From the NCBI RefSeq assembly GCF_002939385.1, contig NZ_MULI01000006.1, positions 124,001-188,000 on the forward strand: a stretch of DNA of 64,000 nucleotides. Direction: 5' to 3'. A program made the position numbers and the translations under genes. The notes beneath the pieces are model-generated. The model did not search any database and had not been told where the DNA came from. It saw only the letters and a list, made by a program, of their open reading frames with translations. This document shows positions 17,221-25,953 of this stretch, piece by piece (within the stretch, counting starts at the first letter, position 1; each line of letters begins with the position of its first letter). This DNA is from Streptomyces sp. MH60 (GTDB taxonomy: Bacteria; Actinomycetota; Actinomycetes; Streptomycetales; Streptomycetaceae).

Positions 17221-20200
17221 ATGGGTGCGCTGGATCTGCCCGAGCCCGTCACGCGCGAAGGGGCACCGCCGCCGGTCGACACCGCCTCGCTCCGGGCCGC
17301 GCTGAGCGAGCGGGTCGACGGTGAGGTCAGGTTCGACGCCGGGAGCCGGGCCGCCTACTCCACGGACGCGTCGAACTTCCGCCAGACCCCTCTCGGCGTG
17401 GTCGTCCCGCGCACCCCGGAGGCCGGGGCGGAGGCGGTGGCCGTGGCGCGGGAGTTCGGCGCGCCCGTGCTGTCGCGCGGCGGCGGGACGAGCCTGGCCG
17501 GGCAGTGCACCAACGCGGGCGTGGTCCTCGACTGGTCGAAGTACTGCACCCGGATCGAGTCGGTGGACGCCGACGCCCGCACCTGCGTCGTCCAGCCCGG
17601 GATCGTGCTCGACGACCTGAACCGGCAACTCGCACCGTACGGGCTGCGCTACGGTCCCGAGCCCGCCACCCACGCCAACTGCACCCTCGGCGGCATGATC
17701 GGCAACAACTCCTGCGGCGCCACCGCGCAGGCGCACGGCAAGGTGGTGGACAACATCGCCCGCCTTGAGGTGCTGCTCTACGACGGCACCCGCTTCTGGT
17801 GCGGGGAGACGGACGACGAGGAGTACGCCGAGATCGAGCGGCAGGGCGATCTGCGGGCGACCGTCTACCGGCGGCTGCGCGCGCTGCGCGACACCTACGG
17901 GGACGAGATCCGCCGCCGGTTCCCGGACATCCCGCGCCGGGTCTCCGGCTACAACCTGGACTCCCTGCTGCCGGAGCACGGCTTCGACGTGGCCGGTCTG
18001 CTGGTGGGCAGCGAGTCGACGCTGGTCACCGTACTGCGGGCGGAGCTGGAACTGGTCCCGGTGGTGAAGGAACGGACCCTGCTCGTGCTGGGGTTCGACA
18101 GCATCGACAAGGCCGCCGACGCGGTGCCCGACATCCTGCCGCACGACCCGATCGCGCTGGAGGGCGTCGACGCCCGGCTGGTCCGCGACGAGCGGATCAA
18201 GCACCTGAACCCCGAGGCGCTGGCCCAGATGCCGGAGGGCAACGCCTATCTGATGGTGCAGTTCGGCGGGGACACCGCCGAGGAGGCCGACGCGCGGGCG
18301 CACCGGTTGCTGGAGGCCGTGCACCGTTCCGAGCACGACGCCGACTGCGCGTTCCTCGACGACCCGTCGCACGAGGAGGACCTGTGGCAGGTGCGCGAGG
18401 CGGGGCTGGGCGCCACCGCGCACATCCCGGGCAAGCCCGACACCTTCGAGGGCTGGGAGGACTCGGCGGTGTCGCCCGAACGGCTGGGCGACTACCTGCG
18501 CCGGCTGCGTGCGCTCTTCGAGGAGTTCGGGTACCTGAGCGACACCGGTCCGAGCCTGTACGGCCACTTCGGGCAGGGGTGCGTGCACACCCGCATCCCG
18601 TTCGACCTGTACACCGCGGACGGGGTGGCGACGTACCGGAGGTTCATGGAGCGGGCGGCCGACCTCGTCGTCGAGTTCGGCGGCTCGCTGTCCGGCGAGC
18701 ACGGCGACGGGCAGAGCCGGGGCGAGCTGCTGTCCCGGATGTTCGGGGACCGGCTGGTCGAGGCGTTCGGGCGGCTGAAGGCGGTCTTCGACCCGCGGAA
18801 CCGGATGAACCCGGGGAAGGTCGTCGCTCCGTACGGGCTGGACGAGAACCTGCGGCTCGGCGGTGACTGGGCCCCGTTCGAACCCCGCGACCTGCGCTTC
18901 CGCTTCCCGCACGACGGGGGTTCGTTCGCGCAGGCGGCCAACCGCTGCGTCGGGGTCGGCAAGTGCCGGCAGCACACCAGTGACGGCACGGTGATGTGCC
19001 CGTCGTACCAGGTGACCCGCGAGGAGGAGCACTCGACGCGGGGCCGGGCCCGGCTGCTGTTCGAGATGCTCGACGGGCACGGGGACGGCGCGATCCGGGA
19101 CGGCTGGCGTTCGGAGGCGGTCAAGGACGCCCTCGATCTGTGCCTGGCCTGCAAGGGCTGCAAGAAGGACTGTCCGGCGGACGTGGACATGGCCACGTAC
19201 AAGGCGGAGTTCCTGTCCCACCACTACCAGGGCCGGCCGTGGCGCAGGCCGCGTTCGGACTGGTCGATGGGCTGGCTGCCGGCGCTCGCCCAGGTGGTGG
19301 GCCGCACCCGGCTGGGGCCGGTCGTCAACGCGCTCACGCACGCCCCGCTGCTGTCGAAGGCCGCGGTGCTGGTGGCGGGCGTGGCGGACCGGGAGGTGCC
19401 GCTGTTCGCGGAGCGGACCTTCGAGCAGTGGTTCGCGGACCACGAGCCGGAGGGCGACGGGCACCGCGGGTCGGTGCTGCTGTGGCCGGACACCTTCACC
19501 AACCACTTCCACCCGCACATCGGCCGGGCGGCGGTTCGGGTCCTGGAACACGCCGGGTGGCGGGTGGAGCTGCCGCACGAGCCGCTGTGCTGCGGGCTGA
19601 CCTGGATCTCCACCGGGCAGCTGGGCACCGCGGAGAAGGTGCTCACCCGCACCGTGCGCGCCCTGGCCGGCCAGGTGCGGGCGGGCGGCCTGGTCGTGGC
19701 GCTGGAGCCGAGCTGCACGGCCGTGTTCCGGGCCGACGCGGCGGAGCTGTTCCCCGGCGACCAGGACGTGCTGCGGCTGGCCGAGCAGACGGTGACGCTG
19801 TCGGAGCTGCTCACCGAGCACTCCCCCGGTTACGAGCCGCCGCGGGTCCCGGAGCGGTCCGCGCGTGCGCTGGCCCAGGTGCACTGCCACCAGCACGCGG
19901 TGCTCGGCTGGGAGGCCGACCAGGAGCTGCTGCGGCGGGCCGGGGTGGACGCGGAGCGCCTGGACTCCGGCTGCTGCGGGCTGGCCGGCAACTTCGGCTT
20001 CGAGCGCGGTCACCTGGACGTCAGCGAGGCATGCGCGGAGCGGGTGCTGCTGCCGCGGCTTCGGGAGGAGGACGAGTCGACCGTCGTCCTCGCCGACGGC
20101 TTCAGCTGCCGCACCCAGATCCACGAGTTCGACAGCGGCGGCCACGAGGGCGTGCACCTGGCGGAACTGCTGGCCTCGGCCCTGCCGGACCCCGCTGCCG

Positions 20201-20361
20201 GTTCCGGGACGCCGGGCAGCGCGTACGGCACCGCGCCGGGCGCCCGTCCGGCCGCTCCCGGCCCCCGGGCCCGGGCGCTGGCCCTGGCGGGCACGGCGGC
20301 GGCCGCCGTGGGTACCGCGGCGGCGGCTACGGCGGTCGCCCGGAGCCTGCGCCGCCGCTGA
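17221..20361 (+). CDS. FAD-linked oxidase fused to Fe-S oxidoreductase (D-2-hydroxy-acid dehydrogenase type)
   Basis: 1046 residues. The N-terminal half is a GlcD-like FAD_binding_4 oxidase (VVPRTPEAGAEAVAVAREFG, SRGGGTSLAGQ, HANCTLGGMIGNNSCGATA, GEHGDGQSRGEL, NRMNPGKVVAPYG). The middle carries cysteine clusters for 4Fe-4S binding (RCVGVGKCRQH, CLACKGCKKDCPADVDMAT). The C-terminal part holds two CCG-type cysteine domains (PLCCGLTWISTGQLG, SGCCGLAGNFGF). The last 28 residues form an Ala-rich membrane segment ending in arginines, a likely tail anchor. It probably oxidises a D-2-hydroxy acid and passes electrons to the membrane. ATG at 17221 has GAAGGAG upstream. It is monocistronic or ends before the direct repeat at 20364. 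Confidence 0.88.
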   Translation: MGALDLPEPVTREGAPPPVDTASLRAALSERVDGEVRFDAGSRAAYSTDASNFRQTPLGVVVPRTPEAGAEAVAVAREFGAPVLSRGGGTSLAGQCTNAGVVLDWSKYCTRIESVDADARTCVVQPGIVLDDLNRQLAPYGLRYGPEPATHANCTLGGMIGNNSCGATAQAHGKVVDNIARLEVLLYDGTRFWCGETDDEEYAEIERQGDLRATVYRRLRALRDTYGDEIRRRFPDIPRRVSGYNLDSLLPEHGFDVAGLLVGSESTLVTVLRAELELVPVVKERTLLVLGFDSIDKAADAVPDILPHDPIALEGVDARLVRDERIKHLNPEALAQMPEGNAYLMVQFGGDTAEEADARAHRLLEAVHRSEHDADCAFLDDPSHEEDLWQVREAGLGATAHIPGKPDTFEGWEDSAVSPERLGDYLRRLRALFEEFGYLSDTGPSLYGHFGQGCVHTRIPFDLYTADGVATYRRFMERAADLVVEFGGSLSGEHGDGQSRGELLSRMFGDRLVEAFGRLKAVFDPRNRMNPGKVVAPYGLDENLRLGGDWAPFEPRDLRFRFPHDGGSFAQAANRCVGVGKCRQHTSDGTVMCPSYQVTREEEHSTRGRARLLFEMLDGHGDGAIRDGWRSEAVKDALDLCLACKGCKKDCPADVDMATYKAEFLSHHYQGRPWRRPRSDWSMGWLPALAQVVGRTRLGPVVNALTHAPLLSKAAVLVAGVADREVPLFAERTFEQWFADHEPEGDGHRGSVLLWPDTFTNHFHPHIGRAAVRVLEHAGWRVELPHEPLCCGLTWISTGQLGTAEKVLTRTVRALAGQVRAGGLVVALEPSCTAVFRADAAELFPGDQDVLRLAEQTVTLSELLTEHSPGYEPPRVPERSARALAQVHCHQHAVLGWEADQELLRRAGVDAERLDSGCCGLAGNFGFERGHLDVSEACAERVLLPRLREEDESTVVLADGFSCRTQIHEFDSGGHEGVHLAELLASALPDPAAGSGTPGSAYGTAPGARPAAPGPRARALALAGTAAAAVGTAAAATAVARSLRRR

Positions 20362-20363
20362 GC

Positions 20364-20388
20364 CCGGCACGAAGGCCCGGCACGAAGG
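20364..20388 (+). repeat. 25-bp direct repeat, left copy
   Basis: Begins CCGGCACGAAGGC and repeats this 13-base word almost twice. An identical 25-base copy lies at 21112-21136, so the pair brackets the GNAT gene. The left copy starts 2 bases after the oxidoreductase stop codon. Confidence 0.85.
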
Positions 20389-20534
20389 GGGCTGGCCGCG
20401 ATCCGGTGAATGGTCTCGGTGCTGCGGCAGGCGGCCACCGAGTCGGTCCGGCCTCTCGACCGCGCTGTCGAAGCGGCAGCGCGCGGTCGGCGCCGGATTA
20501 CCGATGCGGTGCTTGCCTTCGGCAGGATGGGCGC

Positions 20535-21068
20535 ATGACCGAGATCCGCACACCCCGTCTTCTCCTCCGCAGCTGGCACGACGACGACCTCGCGTCGATG
20601 GCGGACATCAACGCGGACCCACAGGTCATGCGCTGGACTGAGGACGGCTCGGTGCGCGACCTGGACCACACGGCCGAGGACATCGAACGGTGGGAGGAGG
20701 AGTGGGACGAGGAAGGCTTCGGACTCTTCGCCGTCGAACTGCTGGCCTCGGGCGAACTGATCGGCTTCACAGGACTGTCCGTGCCCGAGTTCCTGCCGGA
20801 GGTGATGCCCGCGGTGGCGATCAGCTGGCGGCTCGGCTCACCGTTCTGGGGCCAGGGATACGCGTCCGAAGCCGCGCACGCCACACTGGAGTTCGCCCTC
20901 CAGGACCGCGGCCTGGACCGTGTCATCAGCATCAGCCGGGTGGGGGACAACGCCTCCGAGAACGTCATCCGCAAGCTCGGCATGGCCCCCGAGCGGGAGA
21001 CGACCCACCCGGTACACGGCTACCCCCTGAGCGTCCACGCCATCGACCTCACCGAGTTCCAGGCATGA
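20535..21068 (+). CDS. GNAT-family N-acetyltransferase (RimJ-like)
   Basis: 177 residues: TPRLLLRSWHDDDL at the start, VAISWRLGSPFWGQGYASEA with the acetyl-CoA loop, and RVGDNASENVIRKLGMAPE, the usual order of RimJ/RimL-type GNAT enzymes that acetylate amines on proteins or small molecules. Substrate unknown. ATG at 20535 has CAGGA upstream. It is enclosed by 25-bp direct repeats and its leader (20389-20534) shows an imperfect hairpin (GACCGCGCTG with CAGCGCGCGGTC), which suggests the unit was inserted between the oxidoreductase and its terminator. Confidence 0.85.
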   Translation: MTEIRTPRLLLRSWHDDDLASMADINADPQVMRWTEDGSVRDLDHTAEDIERWEEEWDEEGFGLFAVELLASGELIGFTGLSVPEFLPEVMPAVAISWRLGSPFWGQGYASEAAHATLEFALQDRGLDRVISISRVGDNASENVIRKLGMAPERETTHPVHGYPLSVHAIDLTEFQA

Positions 21069-21111
21069 ACCGCACCCGCCCGACCGTCGATCACCACAAG
21101 ACAGCCGACCA

Positions 21112-21136
21112 CCGGCACGAAGGCCCGGCACGAAGG
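21112..21136 (+). repeat. 25-bp direct repeat, right copy
   Basis: Identical to 20364-20388. The right copy runs directly into the terminator stem at 21133. Confidence 0.85.
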
Positions 21137-21171
21137 ACGGTCACCACCGCGGCGCGGGGGTGACCGTCCTT
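21133..21171. terminator. Bidirectional terminator between GNAT gene and membrane protein gene
   Basis: Perfect 13-bp stem (AAGGACGGTCACC with GGTGACCGTCCTT) around a 13-base loop, lying between two convergent genes. The AA/TT ends give a short T run in either direction. Confidence 0.8.
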
Positions 21172-21184
21172 CGGGGCGGGGGTC

Positions 21185-21649
21185 TCAGGCGCGGGACGGG
21201 TTGTCCTGGCGGCTGGCCAGGGCCCAGATCACGAACACGTCGATCGCCATCATGATCACGGACCAGACGGGCGAGTACGGCAGGAACAGGAACTGGGCGA
21301 TCAGACTCAGCGAGGCGAGGACGATGCCCGCCACCCGCGCCCACGCCATGTCCCTGAGCAGTCCGAATCCGGTGACGAACACGAGGGCGCCCAGGATGAC
21401 GTGGACGATCCCCCAGCCGGTCAGGCTCATCTCGTAGACGTAGGTGCCGATACGGGCGTACACGTCGTCCTCGGCGATGGCCGCGATCCCCTGGAGGACG
21501 GCGAGCGCGCCGTTCAGCAGCAGCAGTACACCCGCGAAGACGACGCCGCCGGTCACCCAGCCGCTGGTGCGGTCGCCCGAGCGCTGGGCCCAGGAGGCGT
21601 CGCCGCCGCGGGACGGCCGGCCGGGAGTGGGTTCGGCGTGCTGGCTCAT
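21185..21649 (-). CDS. Small four-helix membrane protein (DUF7144-like)
   Basis: 154 residues. A polar N-terminus of about 30 residues is followed by four hydrophobic segments (VTGGVVFAGVLLLLNGALAV, GWGIVHVILGALVFVTGFGL, VAGIVLASLSLIAQFLFLP, VWSVIMMAIDVFVIWALA). This is the common Streptomyces family annotated DUF7144; no function is established. ATG at 21649 has AAAGGA 8 bases upstream and fits the family start. Confidence 0.8.
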   Translation of the reverse strand: MSQHAEPTPGRPSRGGDASWAQRSGDRTSGWVTGGVVFAGVLLLLNGALAVLQGIAAIAEDDVYARIGTYVYEMSLTGWGIVHVILGALVFVTGFGLLRDMAWARVAGIVLASLSLIAQFLFLPYSPVWSVIMMAIDVFVIWALASRQDNPSRA

Positions 21650-21883
21650 GAGCGGAGTCCTTTCTGTGTCCCCCGTACGGGGCAGCTGCCCGCCGGCGCC
21701 GACGGCACCGACAGGTCGTTTAGAGCCTGCGGGCGGCCGGACTCCCCGGCCACGCGGGCCCGCCGTACGGGTGAATCGCGCGCGGGGCGTGCGCATGCGG
21801 GCGGTCGCGGCCTCGCGTTAACTGAGCGGCACCCGCGTCCCCCGGTGACCGACGGCGCCCGCGGGGTGGAAGAAGGAGGGCGT

Positions 21884-21934
21884 GTGACGAGTCGGCCGCT
21901 GCCCCGGCGGGGACCGCGGGGGCGGGTTCCGTGA
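21884..21934 (+). CDS. Possible 16-residue leader peptide coupled to the ClC gene
   Basis: A GTG at 21884 lies just behind a perfect AAGGAGG and opens a 16-codon frame (MTSRPLPRRGPRGRVP) whose TGA overlaps the GTG of the ClC gene as GTGA. The ClC start itself has no convincing Shine-Dalgarno sequence, so ribosomes may reach it by re-initiation. The peptide is arginine/proline-rich and need not have a function of its own. Confidence 0.35.
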   Translation: MTSRPLPRRGPRGRVP

Positions 21935-23277
21935 CCGCGCCGGCGAACGCCGCCCCGGGCCGGGCCGAGCAGTCCCTGCGGCAGACCCTGCTCAGCCCGG
22001 GTTACCGGCGGCTGTTGCTGCTGTGCGTGCTGCTGGGCGTGCCCATCGCGCTGGCCTGCTTCTTCTTCGTCGGACTCCAGCACGAGTTGCAGCACTGGGT
22101 GTGGACCTCGCTGCCCGAGGCGGTCGGCTACCACACCCCGCCCTGGTGGTGGCCGCTGCCCGCGCTGCTCCTCGCCGGGCTGATCCTGGCCCCGATCGTC
22201 ACCCGGCTGCCGGGCGGTGGCGGCCACCTCCCGGTGAACGGCCTGGGCGGGGCGCCCGTCGGCCCGCGCGCGCTGCCCGGCGCGGTGCTGGCCGCGCTGG
22301 CCACGCTGCCGCTCGGCGTGGTGCTGGGTCCCGAGGCCCCGCTCATGGCCGTCGGCAGCGGGCTCGCCCTGCTGGCGGTGCGGCGGGCGGGCGCGGGCGG
22401 TGACCAGCGGGCGAGCGCGATCCTCGCCACGGCCGGCTCCACCGCCGCGATCTCCACCATCCTCGGCGGTCCGGTGGCGGCGGCGGTCCTGCTCATCGAG
22501 GGGGCGGGACTGGCCGGCACCCGGCTGGTCGCGCTGCTGCTGCCCTGTCTGCTGGCCAGCGCGACGGGTGCGCTGGTCTTCACCGGCTTCGGCCAGTGGA
22601 CGGGGCTCGAGATCGGCGCGCTGGCCCTGCCCGACCTGCCGCCCCAGGCCGGTCCCGACGCGGGCGACTTCCTGTGGGGCCTGCCCACCGCCGCCCTGAT
22701 CGCCGTACTGGTCACGGTGGCCCGCGCGCTGGGCCGCCGCACCGTCACCTGGACGCGGGACCGCACGGCCGCGCGCACCGTCGTCTGCGCCACCGCGGTC
22801 GGCGTCTGTGTCGCCGCCTACGCGCTCATCACCGGCCGCTCCCCGGCCGAGGCGGCGCTGTCCGGCCAGGCCACCCTCGCCCAGCTCGCCGCGCACCCGC
22901 ACGCCTGGTCGGTGGGGGCGCTGGTCGCGCTGGTCGTGTGCAAGGGGCTGGCCTGGGGCATCGCGCTGGGCGCACTGCGCGGCGGCCCGATCTTCCCGTC
23001 GGTTCTGCTGGGCGCGGCGACCGCGTTGGCCTGCTCCGGGCTGCCCGGCTTCGGCGCGACCCCGGCCCTCGCCCTCGGCATCGCCGCCGCCGCGGCCGCG
23101 GTGACGGGACTGCCGCTGGCCAGCTCGGTCCTGGCGGTGCTGCTGATGGGCCGGGACGCCCACGACCAGACCCCGCTGATCGTCATGGCGTCGGTCGTCG
23201 CGTTCATCGTCGCCCAGCTGGTGCGGCGGACGGAGCCGGAGGCGGGCCAGGCGCCGGCGACCGGAGCGGCACGGTGA
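21931..23277 (+). CDS. ClC-family chloride channel/transporter
   Basis: 448 residues with about 10-12 membrane helices. Signature regions are recognisable but diverged: VVLGPEAPLMAVGSGLA in place of the GxEGP motif, AAISTILGGPVAAAVLLIEG, and GGPIFPSVLLGAA for the GxFxP chloride-binding loop. It moves chloride or another anion across the cell membrane. It probably starts at GTG 21931 by translational coupling. It overlaps the downstream K+ channel gene as GTGA, forming an ion-transport pair. Confidence 0.85.
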   Translation: MTAPANAAPGRAEQSLRQTLLSPGYRRLLLLCVLLGVPIALACFFFVGLQHELQHWVWTSLPEAVGYHTPPWWWPLPALLLAGLILAPIVTRLPGGGGHLPVNGLGGAPVGPRALPGAVLAALATLPLGVVLGPEAPLMAVGSGLALLAVRRAGAGGDQRASAILATAGSTAAISTILGGPVAAAVLLIEGAGLAGTRLVALLLPCLLASATGALVFTGFGQWTGLEIGALALPDLPPQAGPDAGDFLWGLPTAALIAVLVTVARALGRRTVTWTRDRTAARTVVCATAVGVCVAAYALITGRSPAEAALSGQATLAQLAAHPHAWSVGALVALVVCKGLAWGIALGALRGGPIFPSVLLGAATALACSGLPGFGATPALALGIAAAAAAVTGLPLASSVLAVLLMGRDAHDQTPLIVMASVVAFIVAQLVRRTEPEAGQAPATGAAR

Positions 23278-23831
23278 AGGACCGCCGGACCGCGCCCCCG
23301 CGCCCCCGCACCCGTACCGGCTGGGACGCCCTGCGGCCCTGGCTCGTCCGGGTCGGGATCGCGGCCGCCGTGGTCGCGGCGTACTTCCTGCTCCCCCTCG
23401 ACCATCTGGGGCCGCAGCGGCCGGTGCTGAGCTGGGTGCTGTTCGCGCTGCTGCTGACCGTCGTGGCCGTGCTGCTGCTGCGGCAGATCCGGCACGTCCT
23501 GCTCGACCATCCGGACAGCAGGCCCGGAGTGGTCATCTCGCTGCTGATCGTCCTGTCCGTGCACGTCTTCTCGGCCACGTACTACACCCTGGCCAAGTCG
23601 CCGGGCGAGTTCAGCGGACTGCACACCCGGATCGACGCGCTGTACTTCACTGTGGTGACGCTCGCCACGGTCGGGTACGGGGACATCACCCCCCGGGGCC
23701 AGGCCGCGCGGGTGGTGACCATCCTGCAGATCACGTACAGCTTCGTCTTCCTCACCGCCGCCGCCACCGCGCTGACCACCCGCATGCGGGACATGGTGGT
23801 CCGGCGGACCGAACGGGGCCGCTCCCGCTGA
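23274..23831 (+). CDS. Two-pore-helix type potassium channel protein
   Basis: 185 residues with about four hydrophobic segments and the selectivity filter TLATVGYGDITP near residue 130, followed by the inner helix VVTILQITYSFVFLTAAATA. No cytoplasmic RCK domain is present. It should conduct K+. The GTG at 23274 overlaps the ClC stop (GTGA), so anion and cation channels are made together, plausible for charge-balanced ion flux or osmotic response. A strong stem-loop follows directly. Confidence 0.88.
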   Translation: MKDRRTAPPRPRTRTGWDALRPWLVRVGIAAAVVAAYFLLPLDHLGPQRPVLSWVLFALLLTVVAVLLLRQIRHVLLDHPDSRPGVVISLLIVLSVHVFSATYYTLAKSPGEFSGLHTRIDALYFTVVTLATVGYGDITPRGQAARVVTILQITYSFVFLTAAATALTTRMRDMVVRRTERGRSR

Positions 23832-23839
23832 CGGCGGCC

Positions 23840-23869
23840 GGCCCCGGGCGTTTCCGCAGCCCCGGGGCC
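23840..23869 (+). terminator. Terminator of the ClC/K+ channel operon
   Basis: GGCCCCGGG and CCCGGGGCC form a perfect 9-bp stem starting 9 bases after the channel stop codon. It separates this operon from the cobalamin riboswitch. Confidence 0.65.
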
Positions 23870-23947
23870 TGTCCGGCGGTCCTGCGGGACGGCCGCCGGA
23901 GCCGAGGCCCGCTTGTGCGCGCCCCCGTGGGAGCACTACTGTCGCCA

Positions 23948-24110
23948 CGCCTTGGTGAACGGGAAATCCGGTGTGATGCCGGTGCGGCCCTCGCCACTGT
24001 GAATCGGGAAGTCCGGCTCCGGCCCTCGCGGGCAGCCACTGGATCGCTTGCGATCCGGGAAGGCGGAGCACGGGCGGTGGTACCCGTAAGCCAGGAGACC
24101 GGCCAAGGCG
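23948..24110 (+). ncRNA. Cobalamin (AdoCbl) riboswitch
   Basis: The closing stem P1 is CGCCTTGG (23948-23955) with CCAAGGCG (24103-24110). Inside are the conserved blocks GGGAAATCCGGTG, GCGGCCCTCGCCACTGTGA, GCAGCCACTGG, CGGGAAGGCG and the B12 box AAGCCAGGAGACC, in the order known for RF00174. It lies 42 bases upstream of cbiM, so cobalamin should shut off synthesis of the cobalt importer. Confidence 0.95.
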
Positions 24111-24151
24111 CGTCGTCCATCCACGAGGTGCTGGAGAGGGTCTGCTGAGCC

Positions 24152-24850
24152 ATGCACATAGCCGAGGGCTTTCTGCCACCGGTGCACGCGATCGCCTGGG
24201 GTGTCGCGTCCGCGCCGTTCGTCGTCCACGGAGTCCGGTCACTCACCCGTGAGGTCAGGGAGCACCCGGAGAGCACGCTGCTCCTCGGCGCCTCCGGTGC
24301 CTTCACGTTCGTCCTGTCGGCCCTGAAACTGCCGTCCGTCACCGGAAGTTGCTCGCACCCGACCGGCACCGGCCTGGGCGCGATCCTGTTCCGGCCGCCG
24401 ATCATGGCGGTCCTGGGCACCATCACCCTGCTCTTCCAGGCGCTGCTGCTCGCCCACGGCGGGCTGACCACGCTCGGCGCCAACGTCTTCTCGATGGCGA
24501 TCGTCGGCCCCTGGGCCGGGTACGGCGGCTACCGGCTGCTGCGCCGCTTTGACGTGCCGCTGATGGTCACCGTGTTCTTCGGCGCGTTCGTCGCCGACCT
24601 GTCCACGTACTGCGTCACCAGCGTGCAGCTGGCGCTGGCCTTTCCCGACCCGAGCAGCGGATTCCTGGGCGCGCTCGGCAAGTTCGGGTCCATCTTCGCC
24701 GTGACGCAGATCCCGCTGGCGGTGAGCGAGGGCCTGCTCACGGTGATCGTGATGCGGCTCCTTGTGCAGTCCAGCAAGGGCGAACTGACCCGGCTGGGCG
24801 TGCTGCTGACCCGGTCCGGGGAGCGGAAGCAGGAGGCGGTGGCCCGATGA
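24152..24850 (+). CDS. cbiM: Cobalt ECF transporter substrate-capture component CbiM
   Basis: 232 residues. The N-terminal [16 protein letters not shown] holds the metal-binding first residues typical of CbiM, where His2 takes part in the metal site. Several hydrophobic helices follow, with [20 protein letters not shown] and [19 protein letters not shown] as family blocks. It captures Co2+ in the membrane. ATG 24152 is fixed by the N-terminal motif. It is first of the four-gene cbiMNQO operon controlled by the riboswitch and overlaps cbiN as ATGA. Confidence 0.95.
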   Translation: MHIAEGFLPPVHAIAWGVASAPFVVHGVRSLTREVREHPESTLLLGASGAFTFVLSALKLPSVTGSCSHPTGTGLGAILFRPPIMAVLGTITLLFQALLLAHGGLTTLGANVFSMAIVGPWAGYGGYRLLRRFDVPLMVTVFFGAFVADLSTYCVTSVQLALAFPDPSSGFLGALGKFGSIFAVTQIPLAVSEGLLTVIVMRLLVQSSKGELTRLGVLLTRSGERKQEAVAR

Positions 24851-25203
24851 GCCGCAACGCGAAGATCAACACCCTGCTGCTGCTCGCCGTGGCCGCGCTG
24901 GCGGTGCTGCCGCTGGTGCTGGGGCTCGGCGACCACAAGAAGGAGCCGTTCGCCGGGGCCGACGCGGAGGCGGAGACGGCGATCACCGAGATCGAACCGG
25001 ACTACGAGCCGTGGTTCTCCCCGCTGTACGAACCGCCGTCCGGGGAGATCGAGTCGGCGCTGTTCGCCCTCCAGGCCGCGCTCGGCGCGGGCGTGCTGGC
25101 GTACTACTTCGGGCTGCGCCGGGGCCGGCGGCAGGGCGAGGAGCGGGCACCGGCGGCTTCCGAGGCAACGGCGGTGCCGCGAGACACCCCCGAAGGGGAC
25201 TGA
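24847..25203 (+). CDS. cbiN: Cobalt transport protein CbiN
   Basis: 118 residues with an N-terminal membrane helix ([20 protein letters not shown]), an extracytoplasmic loop rich in acidic residues ([23 protein letters not shown]) and a second helix ([20 protein letters not shown]). CbiN is the small accessory subunit that helps CbiM load metal. The C-terminal tail is longer and more charged than in enteric CbiN. Start overlaps cbiM (ATGA); the stop directly abuts the cbiQ start. Confidence 0.92.
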   Translation: MSRNAKINTLLLLAVAALAVLPLVLGLGDHKKEPFAGADAEAETAITEIEPDYEPWFSPLYEPPSGEIESALFALQAALGAGVLAYYFGLRRGRRQGEERAPAASEATAVPRDTPEGD

Positions 25204-25953
25204 GTGCTGCCGATCGACGCGGCGGCGCACGCCAGTCGCTGGCGGCGCCGCCATCCCGTGGACAAGGCGGTGCTCGGTCTCGGCCTGACCGTGCTTGCGA
25301 TCTCGCTGCCGCCCTGGCCGGGTGCGGCGCTGGTGCTGGCGGCGGCGCTCACGGTGCTGCTCGGCCCGGCGGGCGTGCCCGGGCGCCGGCTGTGGCGGGC
25401 GTACCGGGTGCCGCTGGGTTTCTGCGTGACGGGGGCGCTGCCGCTGCTCGTGCGGGTCGGCGGCCCGGACGGGTTCCTGTCGGCGGCCGACGGCGGTGCG
25501 GCGCGCGCCGGCGGGCTGCTGCTGCGCACCTCGGCGGCCTCGCTGGGGGTGCTGCTGTTCGCGTTCACCACGCCGATGTCCGACCTGTTGCCGCGCCTGG
25601 TGCGGGCCGGGGTGCCCGCGCCGGTCGTGGACGTGGCGCTGGTGACGTACCGGATGAGCTTCCTGCTGCTGGACTCCGTGCGCCGCATCCGGGAAGCGCA
25701 GGCCGCGCGGCTCGGCCACACCACCCGGGCGGCGGCCTGGCGTTCGCTCGGCGGGCTCGGCGCCACCGCGTTCGTGCGGGCCTTCGACCGGGCGGCGCGG
25801 CTCCAGTCGGGGCTCGCCGGGCGCGGTTACGACGGCACCCTGCGTGTGCTGGTGCCCGAGGCCCGCGTCTCGGTGCCGTTCACGGCGGCGAGCGTCGCGC
25901 TGCTGGCGGCGCTGGCCGGCCTCACCCTCGTACTGGAAGGACCCCTGTCGTGA
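25204..25953 (+). CDS. cbiQ: Cobalt ECF transporter T component CbiQ
   Basis: 249 residues, hydrophobic, of the CbiQ/EcfT family. The cytoplasmic coupling helices are visible as RLGHTTRAAAWRSLGG and RAARLQSGLAGRGYDG (Ala-Arg-Gly signatures). It links CbiM/CbiN to the ATPase. GTG at 25204 follows the cbiN stop without a gap, and the end overlaps cbiO as GTGA. Confidence 0.93.
   Translation: MLPIDAAAHASRWRRRHPVDKAVLGLGLTVLAISLPPWPGAALVLAAALTVLLGPAGVPGRRLWRAYRVPLGFCVTGALPLLVRVGGPDGFLSAADGGAARAGGLLLRTSAASLGVLLFAFTTPMSDLLPRLVRAGVPAPVVDVALVTYRMSFLLLDSVRRIREAQAARLGHTTRAAAWRSLGGLGATAFVRAFDRAARLQSGLAGRGYDGTLRVLVPEARVSVPFTAASVALLAALAGLTLVLEGPLS

Noticed and set aside
16987..20553. A minus-strand open frame of about 1190 codons antisense to the FAD/Fe-S oxidoreductase
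   Set aside because: No recognisable motif and poor third-position bias, whereas the plus strand encodes clear FAD and Fe-S motifs.
20364..21136. Direct repeats considered as insertion-sequence target duplication or integrase att sites
   Set aside because: No transposase or integrase, no terminal inverted repeats, and no tRNA gene; only an insertion footprint can be argued.
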